Shown piece by piece: positions 34,111 to 42,917 of a stretch of 64,000 nucleotides of DNA. Source of the stretch: Hymenobacter sp. CRA2 (lineage in GTDB: Bacteria > Bacteroidota > Bacteroidia > Cytophagales > Hymenobacteraceae). Within the stretch, counting starts at the first letter, position 1; each line of letters opens with the position of its first letter. The stretch is from assembly GCF_002007105.1 (NCBI RefSeq), contig NZ_MVBC01000007.1, positions 186,001 to 250,000 on the forward strand. Reading direction: 5' to 3'. The position numbers and the translations under genes were made by a program. The notes below the pieces were generated by a model. The model had not been told where the DNA came from. It saw only the letters and a program-made list of their open reading frames with translations, and ran no database searches.

Positions 34111-35112
34111 TTAGCTCAGCGGCGCCAGCAGCACATCGGCAAACCACTGCTGCTCGTCGCTGAATACCTGCTGCACGCGCAGGCCGGCCGCCGCGGCCAA
34201 GGCTTCAATCTGCGGCGGGGTAAACTTGAAGGAATTCTCGGTGTGAATGGCTTCCCAGGCTTCGAAGGCGAACGTGCGTTCCAGGGCGGCAATGTGCACC
34301 GTCTGGGCCCGGTTGCTGACCAGGAAGGAGCGCATGGCCCCCGTTTGTGGGTCGTAATCGGCGAAATGCTCCCAGGCGGCCAGGTCGAAGTCGGCGCCCA
34401 GCTCGCGGTTGATGCGGGTGAGCAGGTTCAGGTTGAAGGCGGCCGTAACGCCCTGCGCGTCGTCGTAAGCGGCCCGGATCTGGCGCGGGCCTTTGCGCAG
34501 GTCGAAGCCGATGAGCAGCCGGTCGTCGGGGCCGAGCTGGGCGGCCAGCGCTCCGAGGAACTGCTGCCGCTCGGCCGGGGGGAAGTTGCCGATGGTGGAG
34601 CCCAGGAACAGCACCGCCTTACGGCCGGGCTGCCCGTGCAGCTCGGCCAGGGCAGTGGTATACTCGGCCACCAGGGGCTGCACCTGCAGCGTCGGCAGCT
34701 CGGTGCGCAGGCTAGTGGCCAGGCCTTCCACCGCCGAGGGCGAAATATCGACCGGAGCGTACGTGAAGCGCGTGTTCCGGTCGAGCAGCTCGCGCAGCAG
34801 AATCTTGGTTTTGAGCCCGTCGCCGGCGCCCAGCTCCAGCAGGTGGAAGGGCTGGCCGTCGGCGGGCGTGAGGGCCTGGCTGATGGCCTGGCGGTGCTGG
34901 GTGAGCAGGCCGAACTCGGTGCGCGTGGGGTAGTACTCCGGCAGCGCCATGATTTGCTGGAACAGTTGGCTGCCGACCTCGTCGTAGAAGTACATCGACG
35001 ACAAGGCTCGCGGCTGGCGGCTCAGGCCCTGCAGCACGTGCTGGGCGAGCGGGGAGGAGGCCGGCGAGGCGTCGGGGGCGGTAGCTAAGAGGGTTGGTTG
35101 GGGCGCAGGCAT
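34111..35112 (-). CDS. egtD: L-histidine N-alpha-methyltransferase EgtD
   Basis: A 333-residue SAM-dependent enzyme, the normal EgtD length. Diagnostic segments are SSMYFYDEVGSQLFQQIMAL with PEYYPTRTE, FHLLELGAGDGLKTKILLRE, VLFLGSTIGNFPPAER, LIGFDLRKGP and HTENSFKFTPPQIEALA. It trimethylates histidine to hercynine, the first step of ergothioneine synthesis. It lies downstream of egtB on the same strand and ends at a terminator. Confidence 0.95.
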   Translation of the reverse strand: MPAPQPTLLATAPDASPASSPLAQHVLQGLSRQPRALSSMYFYDEVGSQLFQQIMALPEYYPTRTEFGLLTQHRQAISQALTPADGQPFHLLELGAGDGLKTKILLRELLDRNTRFTYAPVDISPSAVEGLATSLRTELPTLQVQPLVAEYTTALAELHGQPGRKAVLFLGSTIGNFPPAERQQFLGALAAQLGPDDRLLIGFDLRKGPRQIRAAYDDAQGVTAAFNLNLLTRINRELGADFDLAAWEHFADYDPQTGAMRSFLVSNRAQTVHIAALERTFAFEAWEAIHTENSFKFTPPQIEALAAAAGLRVQQVFSDEQQWFADVLLAPLS

Positions 35113-35199
35113 AAGGAAGGATGCGGCAAAAAGCGAGAATGACGTGGCCGTAGTAGGGAGGGGCAGCCGCTCAGGTGTAACAGATGAAGGCCCGGAATG

Positions 35200-36528
35200 T
35201 CAGCGGGCCAGGCGGATGCCGGTGAACTGCCAGCGCTTGTCGGCGTGGAAGAAGTTGCGGTAGCTCAGGCGGATATGGCTGGCAGGCGTGGCGCAGGAGC
35301 CCCCGCGCAGCACCAGCTGGTTGATCATAAACTTGCCGTTGTACTCGCCCAGCGCGCCGGGTGCTTTCTGGTAGCCGGGGTAGGGGTGGTAGGCCGAATA
35401 GGTCCATTCCCAACAGTCGCCGAGCAGCTGGTGGCACTGGTCCGGGGCCGCATCGGCGGGCAGGGGCGCGGGGTCGTAGCGCTGGCTTTCCAGGAAGTTA
35501 CCTGCGGCTGCGTCGGGCGCAAAATGCCGGGCGGCCAGCTCCCATTCTGCCTCCGTGAGCAGGCGCGCACCGGCCCAGTGGGCGTAGGCATCGGCCTCGT
35601 AGAAGCTGATGTGCGTGACGGGCGCCGCCGGGTCGAGCGGCTGTAGGCCGTGGTGGGTGAAGCGCTGCCACGGGCCGTCCGCGGCCTCGGGGCGCACCCA
35701 GTACAGCGGGGCCTGCCAGCCTTCCGCCTGCACTAGGTCCCAGCCCTCGCCCAGCCAGTAGCGGAAATCCTGGTAGCCGCCCGCTTCCACGAAGGCCAGG
35801 TACTCGGCGTTGGTTACCAGGCGGTTTTGCACCTCGAAGGGCTCTACGTACACCGTGTGCACGCCTTGCTCGTTGTCGAAGCAGAAGCCCGCGGCGTCAC
35901 CGGCTTCGGGCTGGTAGCCGATGCGGCCCAGGCCCCCGGGCACGGCCAGCCAGCTGGCTGGCGGCAGCGCGGCCGATGCAGCCGGCGCGGGCTGTTCGGC
36001 GGGCCAGTAGCTGGGGGCCAGCGGGTTGGTACTCAGGATGTACTTGATATCGGTGACGAGCAGCTCCTGGTGCTGCTGCTCGTGCTGCAGGCCCAGCTCC
36101 ATGACTTCGGCAAAGGGCGCGGCGTCATCGGTGTAGGAAGCGAGCAGCTGCTGCATGTGCCTATCGACGTGGGCGCGGTAGGCGTACACATCGGCCAGGG
36201 GCGGGCGTGAGAGGGTGCCGCGGTCGGCGCGGTTCACGCGCGAGCCAAGCGAATTATAATAAGAGTTGAAGAGGTAAGCGTACTGCGGGTGAAACACTTC
36301 GTAGCCGGGCAAGTGCTCCTTGAGCAGAAACGTCTCGAAAAACCACGTGGTGTGGGCCAAGTGCCACTTAGGCGGGCTCACGTCGATGACGGGCTGCACC
36401 ACGGTGTCTTCGGGCAGCAGCGGGCGGCACAGCGCCTCGGTCTGGGCGCGCACGGCCGCAAAGCGTTCGGCAAAGGAAGCGGAGACCAGGGCCGGCGCAG
36501 CCGGGGCGGAAGCAAGGGAAAGTGACAT
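35200..36528 (-). CDS. egtB: Ergothioneine biosynthesis sulfoxide synthase EgtB
   Basis: A 442-residue protein. The DinB-like N-domain has PPKWHLAHTTWFFETFLLKE and LQHEQQHQELL, giving the three-His iron site. The C-terminal FGE-sulfatase domain has LVTNAEYLAFVEAGGYQDFR, LLTEAEWELAARH, WEWTYSAYHPYPGY and LRGGSCATPASHIRLSYRN. It joins hercynine to a thiol donor with oxygen. EgtC and EgtE are not adjacent. The ATG at 36528 is preferred to a TTG at 36540. It probably forms an operon with egtD (gap 87 bases). Confidence 0.95.
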   Translation of the reverse strand: MSLSLASAPAAPALVSASFAERFAAVRAQTEALCRPLLPEDTVVQPVIDVSPPKWHLAHTTWFFETFLLKEHLPGYEVFHPQYAYLFNSYYNSLGSRVNRADRGTLSRPPLADVYAYRAHVDRHMQQLLASYTDDAAPFAEVMELGLQHEQQHQELLVTDIKYILSTNPLAPSYWPAEQPAPAASAALPPASWLAVPGGLGRIGYQPEAGDAAGFCFDNEQGVHTVYVEPFEVQNRLVTNAEYLAFVEAGGYQDFRYWLGEGWDLVQAEGWQAPLYWVRPEAADGPWQRFTHHGLQPLDPAAPVTHISFYEADAYAHWAGARLLTEAEWELAARHFAPDAAAGNFLESQRYDPAPLPADAAPDQCHQLLGDCWEWTYSAYHPYPGYQKAPGALGEYNGKFMINQLVLRGGSCATPASHIRLSYRNFFHADKRWQFTGIRLAR

Positions 36529-36795
36529 AGGAATGGGCAACTGCGGTAGCTACGACAATAAACCGCGGAAGGGCTTGTTTGGCTGGAGAAACGGGTAAAA
36601 GACGCAATAAATATTTGTTAATTCATATGTGGCGCCGCAGGCCGAGGGGGTGAAAAAATGCCGCCGGGCCTGAACCCGTCGGGTCGGGGGGCGTACAGGT
36701 AGTTTACCGATCCGGCCGACCCCTCCACGCCCGGATACGGCGTTTCAGCATCCGGAGGCGCCTCATTCCCAACCACCTAAAAACTGTTTTCAATC

Positions 36796-37173
36796 ATGGC
36801 AAATCAGCAAGGCCAACGTAGCCAGAACGACCCGAACGCCGCCCAGAACCAAGGAAACCAGCAAAGCAACCAATCGTCGGAGCAGGCGCAGCATATGGGC
36901 TCCATCGACGAAGACCGCTCGGTGCAGAGCGGCCTGCCGGGCATCCCCAGCCAGATGCACGCCGGGGCCGACCGCGCCGACGACCTCGAAGACCAGGTAA
37001 ACACCACCATGAGCAGCGGCATGGGCCAGAACCGCCCGGGCGAAAACCAAGGCGGCTCGAACCACGGCACTGCCCGCACCGATAAGCACGGCCAGAGCCG
37101 CGTGGACAACGGTACGGGCATGGGCACCGAGCAGGACCGCGACGCCAGCACCGGCAGCCGCCGCAACAACTAA
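36796..37173 (+). CDS. Disordered Gln/Asn/Gly-rich hydrophilic protein
   Basis: A 125-residue protein without any hydrophobic core: QGQRSQNDPNAAQNQGNQQS, then DRADDLEDQVNTTMSSGMGQ and EQDRDASTGSRRNN. No signal peptide. The composition resembles hydrophilin or stress-protection proteins, but I see no named motif. A gene of the same character follows at 37312. Start clear (first ATG after a 267-base gap). Confidence 0.65.
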   Translation: MANQQGQRSQNDPNAAQNQGNQQSNQSSEQAQHMGSIDEDRSVQSGLPGIPSQMHAGADRADDLEDQVNTTMSSGMGQNRPGENQGGSNHGTARTDKHGQSRVDNGTGMGTEQDRDASTGSRRNN

Positions 37174-37311
37174 TGCCGGCCGTCAGGCCCCATTGATGCG
37201 CCGCCCCGGCCTGCTCGCGTAGTGGGCCGGGGCGGTGGCACAACCCCGCGGTTCAGCTTTGGCGTATCAGGTGCCAGAAGCCACCCGTCTCACCCTATTA
37301 TTCCCACAGCC

Positions 37312-37572
37312 ATGACCGAGCCCCAGAACACCGCCGACCAACCCCGGCCCGACGCCGAACTCAATAAAAGCAACGAACCCGGCAGCCAGAGCAGCAGCGG
37401 CATGAGCAATCAGCTTGACGACGCCCTAGTGGAAGCCCACGAGCGTGACAAGCAGCGCCGCGGCGAGCCGCTCGACGTAACGCCCGAGGCCTTCGGCGGC
37501 CAGGCCGAACAGGCCGGCGACTCTCCCCTAGGCCGCAACCCCGAAGCTACCACCGGTCCGGTGGTCGATTAG
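37312..37572 (+). CDS. Small disordered hydrophilic protein
   Basis: An 86-residue acidic protein starting MTEPQNTADQPRPDAELNKS. It has SQSSSGMSNQLDDALVEAHE, RDKQRRGEPLDVTPEAFGG and a Gly/Pro-rich tail. Apart from one short helix it should be unstructured. It lies 138 bases behind the similar 36796-37173 gene and is probably coexpressed. Not recognised. Confidence 0.6.
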   Translation: MTEPQNTADQPRPDAELNKSNEPGSQSSSGMSNQLDDALVEAHERDKQRRGEPLDVTPEAFGGQAEQAGDSPLGRNPEATTGPVVD

Positions 37573-37634
37573 CTTTCCGCGTTTGATCCAGCGCGCCCCG
37601 CGCCGGTTGGCTTTGGCCGCCCGGGCGGGGCGCT

Positions 37635-37642
37635 TACTTTTG
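37635..37642 (+). promoter_or_regulatory. -7 element TACTTTTG of menC
   Basis: Exact TAnnTTTG, 23 bases before the menC ATG. Confidence 0.5.
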
Positions 37643-37665
37643 AGTCCACTGTTGCTTTTCTGCCC

Positions 37666-38736
37666 ATGCCCCTGCGCCTGCACTACACCCGCCGCGCGCT
37701 GCGCTTCAACTTTCCGGCCCGCACCTCGCGCGGCGCCCTCACCGAGCACGTCGCCTGGTACCTGCACCTGGCTGATTCCGAGCGGCCCGAGCTAGTTGGC
37801 CTCGGCGAGGCCGCTCCGCTGGCGGGCCTCAGCCCCGACGACCGGCCCGACGTAGAAGCGCGTCTGCAGCAGCTTTGCACCGCGTTTAATGCCCGGCAGT
37901 ACGCCGTCCCGCCCGCTTCCGCGGCCGAACTGCTGGAGCCCGAGTGGCCCAGCCTGCGCTTTGGGCTCGAAACTGCTATGCTGGATTGGCAGCTGGGCGG
38001 CCGGCGCGTGCTCTTCGATAACTTCTTCAGCCGTGGCGAGGCCGGCCTGCCTATCAACGGGCTAGTATGGATGGGCGACGTGGACTTCATGCGTACCCAA
38101 ATCCGCAAGAAGCTCATCGAAGGCTTTAGCTGCCTGAAAATGAAAATCGGCGGCATCGATTTCGACACCGAATTGAGCTTGCTGCGCAGCATCCGCGAAG
38201 TGGCGTCGCCCGCTGAGCTGGTGCTGCGCGTGGATGCCAACGGCGCTTTTGCACCTGCCGATGCCCGGGCGAAGCTCGCGCAGCTGGCCGAATTCGAGCT
38301 GCATTCCATCGAGCAGCCCGTGCGGGCCGGGCAATGGCCCTTGCTGGCCGAGCTGTGCCGCACTTCGCCTGTGCCCATTGCCTTGGACGAGGAGCTGATC
38401 GGCGTGACCGATGCCGCCCGGCAGGCCGACTTGCTGGATACCGTGCAGCCGGCCTACATCGTGCTGAAGCCCACGCTGGTGGGTGGGCTAGCCGCGGCCG
38501 GCCGCTGGATCGAGCAGGCTACCGCCCGCGGCATCGGCTGGTGGATGACCTCCGCGCTGGAGTCCAACGTGGGGCTGAACGCCATCAGCCAGTACACGGC
38601 CGAGTTTGCAACGGGCGACATGGCGCAGGGGCTCGGCACCGGGCAGCTGTACCACAACAACTTAACGGCCCCACTGGAGGTGCGCGGCGGAAAATTGCAC
38701 TATAACTCGCAAGGGCATTGGGAAATGCCGGGGTAA
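37666..38736 (+). CDS. menC: o-Succinylbenzoate synthase (enolase superfamily)
   Basis: A 356-residue muconate-lactonizing-subgroup enzyme. LPINGLVWMGD, then CLKMKIGGIDFDTELSLL with the KxK catalytic lysine, VLRVDANGAF, FELHSIEQPV, IALDEELIGV and IVLKPTLVGG (second lysine) give the metal and acid/base residues in order. LPINGLVWMGD is typical of Bacteroidetes MenC, in menaquinone synthesis. A dipeptide epimerase is the main alternative. Other men genes are not in the window. Confidence 0.87.
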   Translation: MPLRLHYTRRALRFNFPARTSRGALTEHVAWYLHLADSERPELVGLGEAAPLAGLSPDDRPDVEARLQQLCTAFNARQYAVPPASAAELLEPEWPSLRFGLETAMLDWQLGGRRVLFDNFFSRGEAGLPINGLVWMGDVDFMRTQIRKKLIEGFSCLKMKIGGIDFDTELSLLRSIREVASPAELVLRVDANGAFAPADARAKLAQLAEFELHSIEQPVRAGQWPLLAELCRTSPVPIALDEELIGVTDAARQADLLDTVQPAYIVLKPTLVGGLAAAGRWIEQATARGIGWWMTSALESNVGLNAISQYTAEFATGDMAQGLGTGQLYHNNLTAPLEVRGGKLHYNSQGHWEMPG

Positions 38737-38805
38737 AAGCGTTGGCATAGGGCGGAAAGATTTTGTATCTTATTCCGCTTCTACTCTTTACGCCTTCCCG
38801 CCGCC

Positions 38806-40086
38806 ATGGCCGCGCCTGCTCAGTTTAGTCAGTACCTGCGTAGCCGCCTGCGGTGGGCGGGGTGGGTGTGCCTGCTGCTGGTGCTGCCCGGCCTGAGCGC
38901 TCAGGCCCAAACCGGCCTTTTTACCCTGCGCCGCGCCAAAGCCCGGTACGCCCAGCTCTCGTTTGAGCTGCAGCGCAACCTCATCGTGGTGCCGGTATAC
39001 CTCAACGGGCGCGGTCCTTACCACTTCATGCTCGATACCGGGGTGGGCACCTCGCTCATCACCGACCCGCGCCTGCGCGATTCGCTGAACCTGCGGCTGG
39101 GTCAGAAGTTTCTCGTGGCCGGGGTGGGGGAGGAAGCCCCGCTCGTCGCATTTCAGACCGACAGCATCCGCGTGCAGCTCGGTACGCAGGCCTCGGCCGC
39201 GTGCGTGTCGCTGCTATTGCTCTCCGACGACATCTTCGACCTGTCGAGCTACGTCGGGCGGCCCATCCACGGCATCCTGGGGGCCGATGTTTTTCGCAGC
39301 TTCGTAGTGGGCATCAACGCCGAGCGGCAAATGCTGACGCTACACTCCCCGGAGCGTTTTCAGGCACCGCGCGGCCGGCGCTGGGCCAAGCTGCCGCTGG
39401 AGATAGAAGGCGACAAATCCTACATCAACACCAAAGTAGCCCTCAACGATTCGGTGCAGCTGCCGCTTAAGCTGATTCTGGATACCGGCGCGGGCCACGC
39501 GCTGTCCATCGAAACCGGCTCGGACCGGCGCCTGACGCTGCCGCCGCAGCGCCTGCGCACGCCCCTGGGCCGGGGCCTGAGCGGCGACGTGCACGGCTAC
39601 CTGGGCCGCGTGCGCGGGCTGCGGCTGGGACAGTACCGGCTACAATCACTCGTCACATCCTTTCCCGATGAGGAGTCGGTGCGGGCGCGGGTAGAAGTGC
39701 CCCGCAACGGCAACCTGGGCTTTGAGCTGCTGAAGCGCTTCGACGTGGTCATCGATTACCCGCACAACCGGCTGTGGCTGCGCCCCAACGCGTTGTTTCG
39801 CGACCCGTTTGAGCACGACATGTGCGGCATCGAGCTGCTGGCCAACGGGCCTGATTACCACCGCTACGTCATTCAGCGCGTGGAGCCCGGCTCGCCCGCC
39901 GACCAGGCCCAGCTGCGCCCGCAGGACGAAATCATTTCCATCAACCTAGCCCCAGCGTCCTCCATGACCCTGACGCAGATCAGCCGCCTGCTGCACTCCG
40001 CCGACGGCCGCCAGCTGATGCTCTTCGTGCGCCGCCCCGACGGCGACCTGTTCGTGGCCTACGTCAAGCTGAAGCGGCAGATCTAG
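38806..40086 (+). CDS. Exported retropepsin-like aspartic protease with PDZ domain
   Basis: A 426-residue protein with a signal peptide ending LSAQAQ. Two retropepsin-like halves each carry Asp-Thr-Gly: HFMLDTGVGTSLITDP and KLILDTGAGHALSIET. Together they could form a single-chain pseudodimer. ILGADVFRSFVVGIN and GNLGFELLKRFDVVIDY are the matching C-terminal elements of each half. A PDZ domain follows (YVIQRVEPGSPADQAQLRPQ, DEIISINLAPASSMTLTQI). Periplasmic protease; substrate unknown. Confidence 0.85.
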   Translation: MAAPAQFSQYLRSRLRWAGWVCLLLVLPGLSAQAQTGLFTLRRAKARYAQLSFELQRNLIVVPVYLNGRGPYHFMLDTGVGTSLITDPRLRDSLNLRLGQKFLVAGVGEEAPLVAFQTDSIRVQLGTQASAACVSLLLLSDDIFDLSSYVGRPIHGILGADVFRSFVVGINAERQMLTLHSPERFQAPRGRRWAKLPLEIEGDKSYINTKVALNDSVQLPLKLILDTGAGHALSIETGSDRRLTLPPQRLRTPLGRGLSGDVHGYLGRVRGLRLGQYRLQSLVTSFPDEESVRARVEVPRNGNLGFELLKRFDVVIDYPHNRLWLRPNALFRDPFEHDMCGIELLANGPDYHRYVIQRVEPGSPADQAQLRPQDEIISINLAPASSMTLTQISRLLHSADGRQLMLFVRRPDGDLFVAYVKLKRQI

Positions 40087-40222
40087 CCGGGCCCGCCAAG
40101 CCGGCGGAGTATGCCTAACGAGGGCGTTGCGGCGGCTGGGTGTGAGCGTTGAGTACGGGCGCGCAGCCGCGCAAAACCGCTATCTTGGGAAACTCCTCCG
40201 CCTACCCGCCGTTTTCCCGCTC

Positions 40223-41404
40223 ATGCCCCCGGCTCCCGTCTCTGCCGCTTCATTGCCTCAGTCGCCCCCGGCGGCCATCGTTGCCAACCAGCACATCTAC
40301 TCGGATTACTACGACGAAGAGTTCGTGCGGGCCATCGACGAGAACGTGCTGCAGTTGCTCGATCGGGTGTGGTTTCGCTCTGAGCTGGTGGGCTTTCTGG
40401 AGAACTACCCGCAGCGCAACAACCCCGACCGGCCGCTGATTTTTTGCTCGAACCACTCGGGCATGGCTTTCCCCTGGGACGCCATCGTGGCCCTGGCGCA
40501 CCTGTACCGTACCGTGCCCCGGCCCAACGACATGCTGCGGCCGCTCTCGGCGCCGCTGCTCTCGCAGTCGGTGCTGATGAACCCCTTCCTGCTACCCAAC
40601 TTCTGGAAGCGCGCCGGCTGCGTGGACGCCACCACGCTGAACTTCGAGACGATGATGTACTACAACGACTACAACCTGATGCTCTACCCCGAGGGGGTGC
40701 CGGGCATCGGGAAGGGGTTCAACCGTAAGTACCAGCTGCAGCGCCTGGCCAGCAGCATCGTCCGGCTCAGCATTCAGCACAAAACCGACCTGGTGCTCTT
40801 CTCCACCGTCAACGGCGAGTACCTTAACCCAGGCGCCTATAGCTTCGAGTGGATCAACAAATGGGTGCGCAAAATCGGCATTCCGTTTCTGCCCGTCACC
40901 TGGCTGCTGATCGGTATCATCCTGCAGCCCTGGGTGTTCTACATGGCGTTTCCGGCCAAGCTCACCTTCGTACTCGGCAGCCGCCTGCGCCCCGCCGACT
41001 GGACGGACCGCCCCTTTGAGGAGCTGACGCGCGAAGACTTCGTGGCCCTGACCGAGCGCGTGCAGGGACAGATGCAGCAGGAGCTGAACGACGCTGTAGC
41101 CAAGCACGGCCAGAAGCCCTACCGCTGGGGCGAGCTGTGGCAGCGCATGAAGGAAAACTGGCACTTCTTCCCCTTCTTTTTACCCCCGTTCTGGCCGCTG
41201 CTCTTCCATGAGTTTGCGCGCGGCTACGCCAAGTACGGGCCCAAGTACCGCCTGCGGCTCAGCGGCTTTGGCACCACGCTGCGGCTGATATGGCGCAATC
41301 CGTTCGTGCTCAGTTTCTTTATTCCGGTGCTCGGGCTGATTCCGGTGGCCATTCGCGGCTACCGCAAGCACCGGATAGGGGAGAAGCTGCCGGGGCAAGG
41401 CTGA
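40223..41404 (+). CDS. Lysophospholipid acyltransferase-like membrane protein
   Basis: A 393-residue protein. IFCSNHSGMAFPWDAIVAL resembles the acyltransferase block 1 (NHxxxxD-type), and NLMLYPEGVPGIGKGFNRK resembles block 3. Hydrophobic segments (FLPVTWLLIGIILQPWVFYM, FVLSFFIPVLGLIPVAIRG) indicate membrane association. It probably transfers acyl chains to a lysolipid; the exact lipid is unknown. Translation from 40127 is possible, but the ATG at 40223 gives a better N-terminus. Confidence 0.72.
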   Translation: MPPAPVSAASLPQSPPAAIVANQHIYSDYYDEEFVRAIDENVLQLLDRVWFRSELVGFLENYPQRNNPDRPLIFCSNHSGMAFPWDAIVALAHLYRTVPRPNDMLRPLSAPLLSQSVLMNPFLLPNFWKRAGCVDATTLNFETMMYYNDYNLMLYPEGVPGIGKGFNRKYQLQRLASSIVRLSIQHKTDLVLFSTVNGEYLNPGAYSFEWINKWVRKIGIPFLPVTWLLIGIILQPWVFYMAFPAKLTFVLGSRLRPADWTDRPFEELTREDFVALTERVQGQMQQELNDAVAKHGQKPYRWGELWQRMKENWHFFPFFLPPFWPLLFHEFARGYAKYGPKYRLRLSGFGTTLRLIWRNPFVLSFFIPVLGLIPVAIRGYRKHRIGEKLPGQG

Positions 41405-41495
41405 AACCGCCCGCCTAAGGCGTTAGCCTCTGGATGCTCCAGCTGAGCTGGTGCGGCGCAGGTGTGGGTAGTACCAATCGGCGAAGTCGAAAAGG

Positions 41496-41576
41496 TAGTC
41501 CGTCTGCCGTGGGCAGACGGTCGATATAGAATTCGTGCGGCAGCTGAAGCTGCGTGGGATAGACGGGTTCGGACTA
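41496..41576 (+). other. Multi-hairpin intergenic element
   Basis: Within the 347-base gene-free stretch 41405-41751. An outer stem TAGTCCG (41496) / CGGACTA (41570) encloses CCGTCTGCC-GTG-GGCAGACGG (41500-41520) and GCAGCTGAAGCTGC (41540-41553). The outer and first inner stems share two bases, so they may be alternatives. The rest of the stretch shows nothing recognisable. Confidence 0.45.
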
Positions 41577-41751
41577 AACCACGGCCTTTTTGTACTGGCT
41601 GCAGATTAATTGTCGAGCTGGTACAACCAACCCCGCAGGCTCCTATATTTCAACTCTTCCGTCGGGCCTGCCGTTATAGGAAAGTCCGCCATCCGCTCTG
41701 AGCCCCTGCGTTTTCCCATTCAGCCGGGCTCCCTTCCCCGCCTCCCCACCC

Positions 41752-42741
41752 ATGCCTTCCTTTCAGCACGAACTCGTCAAACGCCTCCTGTCGGCGGCCG
41801 CGGGGCCTATTGCCCGCCGCCGACCGGCAATCAACACGCTGCGGCTGGGGCTGGAGCTGAGCACGCTGCTGCAGTTCATGCCCTGGGGCGTGCACTTCGA
41901 GCGCGTCGACCCGGCCGAGGGCATCGTGGCTGAGTGGATAGAGCCGGAAGGGGCCGATGAGCAGCGCGTGCTGCTGTACCTGCACGGCGGCGCTTACGTC
42001 ATGGGCTCCCTGAATACGCACCGCGGCTTTATCGGCGCGCTGGCGCAGCGCAGCGGCCTGCGCGCCCTCTCGGCCGATTACCGCAAAGCCCCCGAAAATC
42101 CGTTCCCGGCCGCGCTGGAAGACGCCTTGGCTGCTTGGCAGTGGCTATTGGCGCAAGGCTACCGACCCGAAGATATCCTGCTGGCCGGCGACTCGGCCGG
42201 CGGCGGACTAGTACTGGCCCTGCTCGTGCACCTGCGCGACGCCGGCCAGGCCCTGCCCGCCGCGGCCCTGTGCTTTTCGCCCTGGACGGACCTGGCTCTG
42301 CCGCCCGGTGCCGCAAGCGCAGCAACGAGCGAAGCGGGCCTGGTGGAAGCCCTCGAAATTCGCGCCTGGGGCCAGCAGTACGCCGGCGCCACGCCGCTGA
42401 CCAACCCGCTGCTTTCTCCGCTCTACGCCGAGCTGCACCAGCTGCCGCCCTTGCTGCTGCAGGTATCCGACGGGGAACTGCTCTACACCGATACCCTCGC
42501 TTTGGCGGCGCGGGCGCGGGCTGCCGGGGTGCCCGTCACGGTGCAGCAGTTTCAGGGCTTGGTGCACTGGTGGCACCTGTTTTGGCGCACCGTGCCGGAG
42601 GCGCGGCAAGCCCTGCAGCGCGCGGCAGACTTTGCCCAAAGCGTATGGCAGGCCCAGGCATCGGCCCGGCAGGTGGCCGCGGTTTGCCGACCGGCGGCTG
42701 GTGCCAAACGCGCGCTGAACCGTAGCCGATTAGCCGCGTAA
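41752..42741 (+). CDS. Alpha/beta hydrolase, hormone-sensitive lipase family
   Basis: A 329-residue esterase. LLYLHGGAYVMGSLNTHRGF holds the oxyanion HGG motif, and ILLAGDSAGGGLVLALLVHL holds the nucleophilic Ser in GDSAGG. LLQVSDGELLYTDTLALAAR carries the Asp region, and FQGLVHWWHLF the catalytic His. Family IV carboxylesterase; no signal peptide. The C-terminus is extended by about 30 basic residues. Confidence 0.92.
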   Translation: MPSFQHELVKRLLSAAAGPIARRRPAINTLRLGLELSTLLQFMPWGVHFERVDPAEGIVAEWIEPEGADEQRVLLYLHGGAYVMGSLNTHRGFIGALAQRSGLRALSADYRKAPENPFPAALEDALAAWQWLLAQGYRPEDILLAGDSAGGGLVLALLVHLRDAGQALPAAALCFSPWTDLALPPGAASAATSEAGLVEALEIRAWGQQYAGATPLTNPLLSPLYAELHQLPPLLLQVSDGELLYTDTLALAARARAAGVPVTVQQFQGLVHWWHLFWRTVPEARQALQRAADFAQSVWQAQASARQVAAVCRPAAGAKRALNRSRLAA

Positions 42742-42826
42742 AGAACCTGGCCCGCCCCGCTGCGGCGACGGATGAATTTTCTGCAAAAAATTGGCAGTCA
42801 AGCATCCCGGAATATTTAGCTTTTCG

Positions 42827-42834
42827 TAGGTTTG
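42827..42834 (+). promoter_or_regulatory. -7 element TAGGTTTG of the phasin-like gene
   Basis: Exact TAnnTTTG about 80 bases before the ATG at 42918, in AT-rich DNA. Confidence 0.45.
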
Positions 42835-42917
42835 TGTCAGGTAGTCGGCATGCATACTACTTCTTGCTTCCCGGGCCTGCCGCGCCGGTTTCTCACCACT
42901 TTCACTTTTTCCCTCCC

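Noticed and set aside
36529-36540. TTG start for egtB at 36540
   Set aside because: An ATG four codons later (36528) gives the same protein without a rare start codon.
36529-36795. A gene or regulatory RNA in the egtB-36796 gap
   Set aside because: Only a short AT-rich patch near 36605-36630 is visible; no hairpin, frame or consensus promoter stands out.
41496-41576. tRNA gene
   Set aside because: Three stems occur, but there is no T-loop TTC motif, no 7-base acceptor with a correct spacing and no anticodon loop of seven bases.
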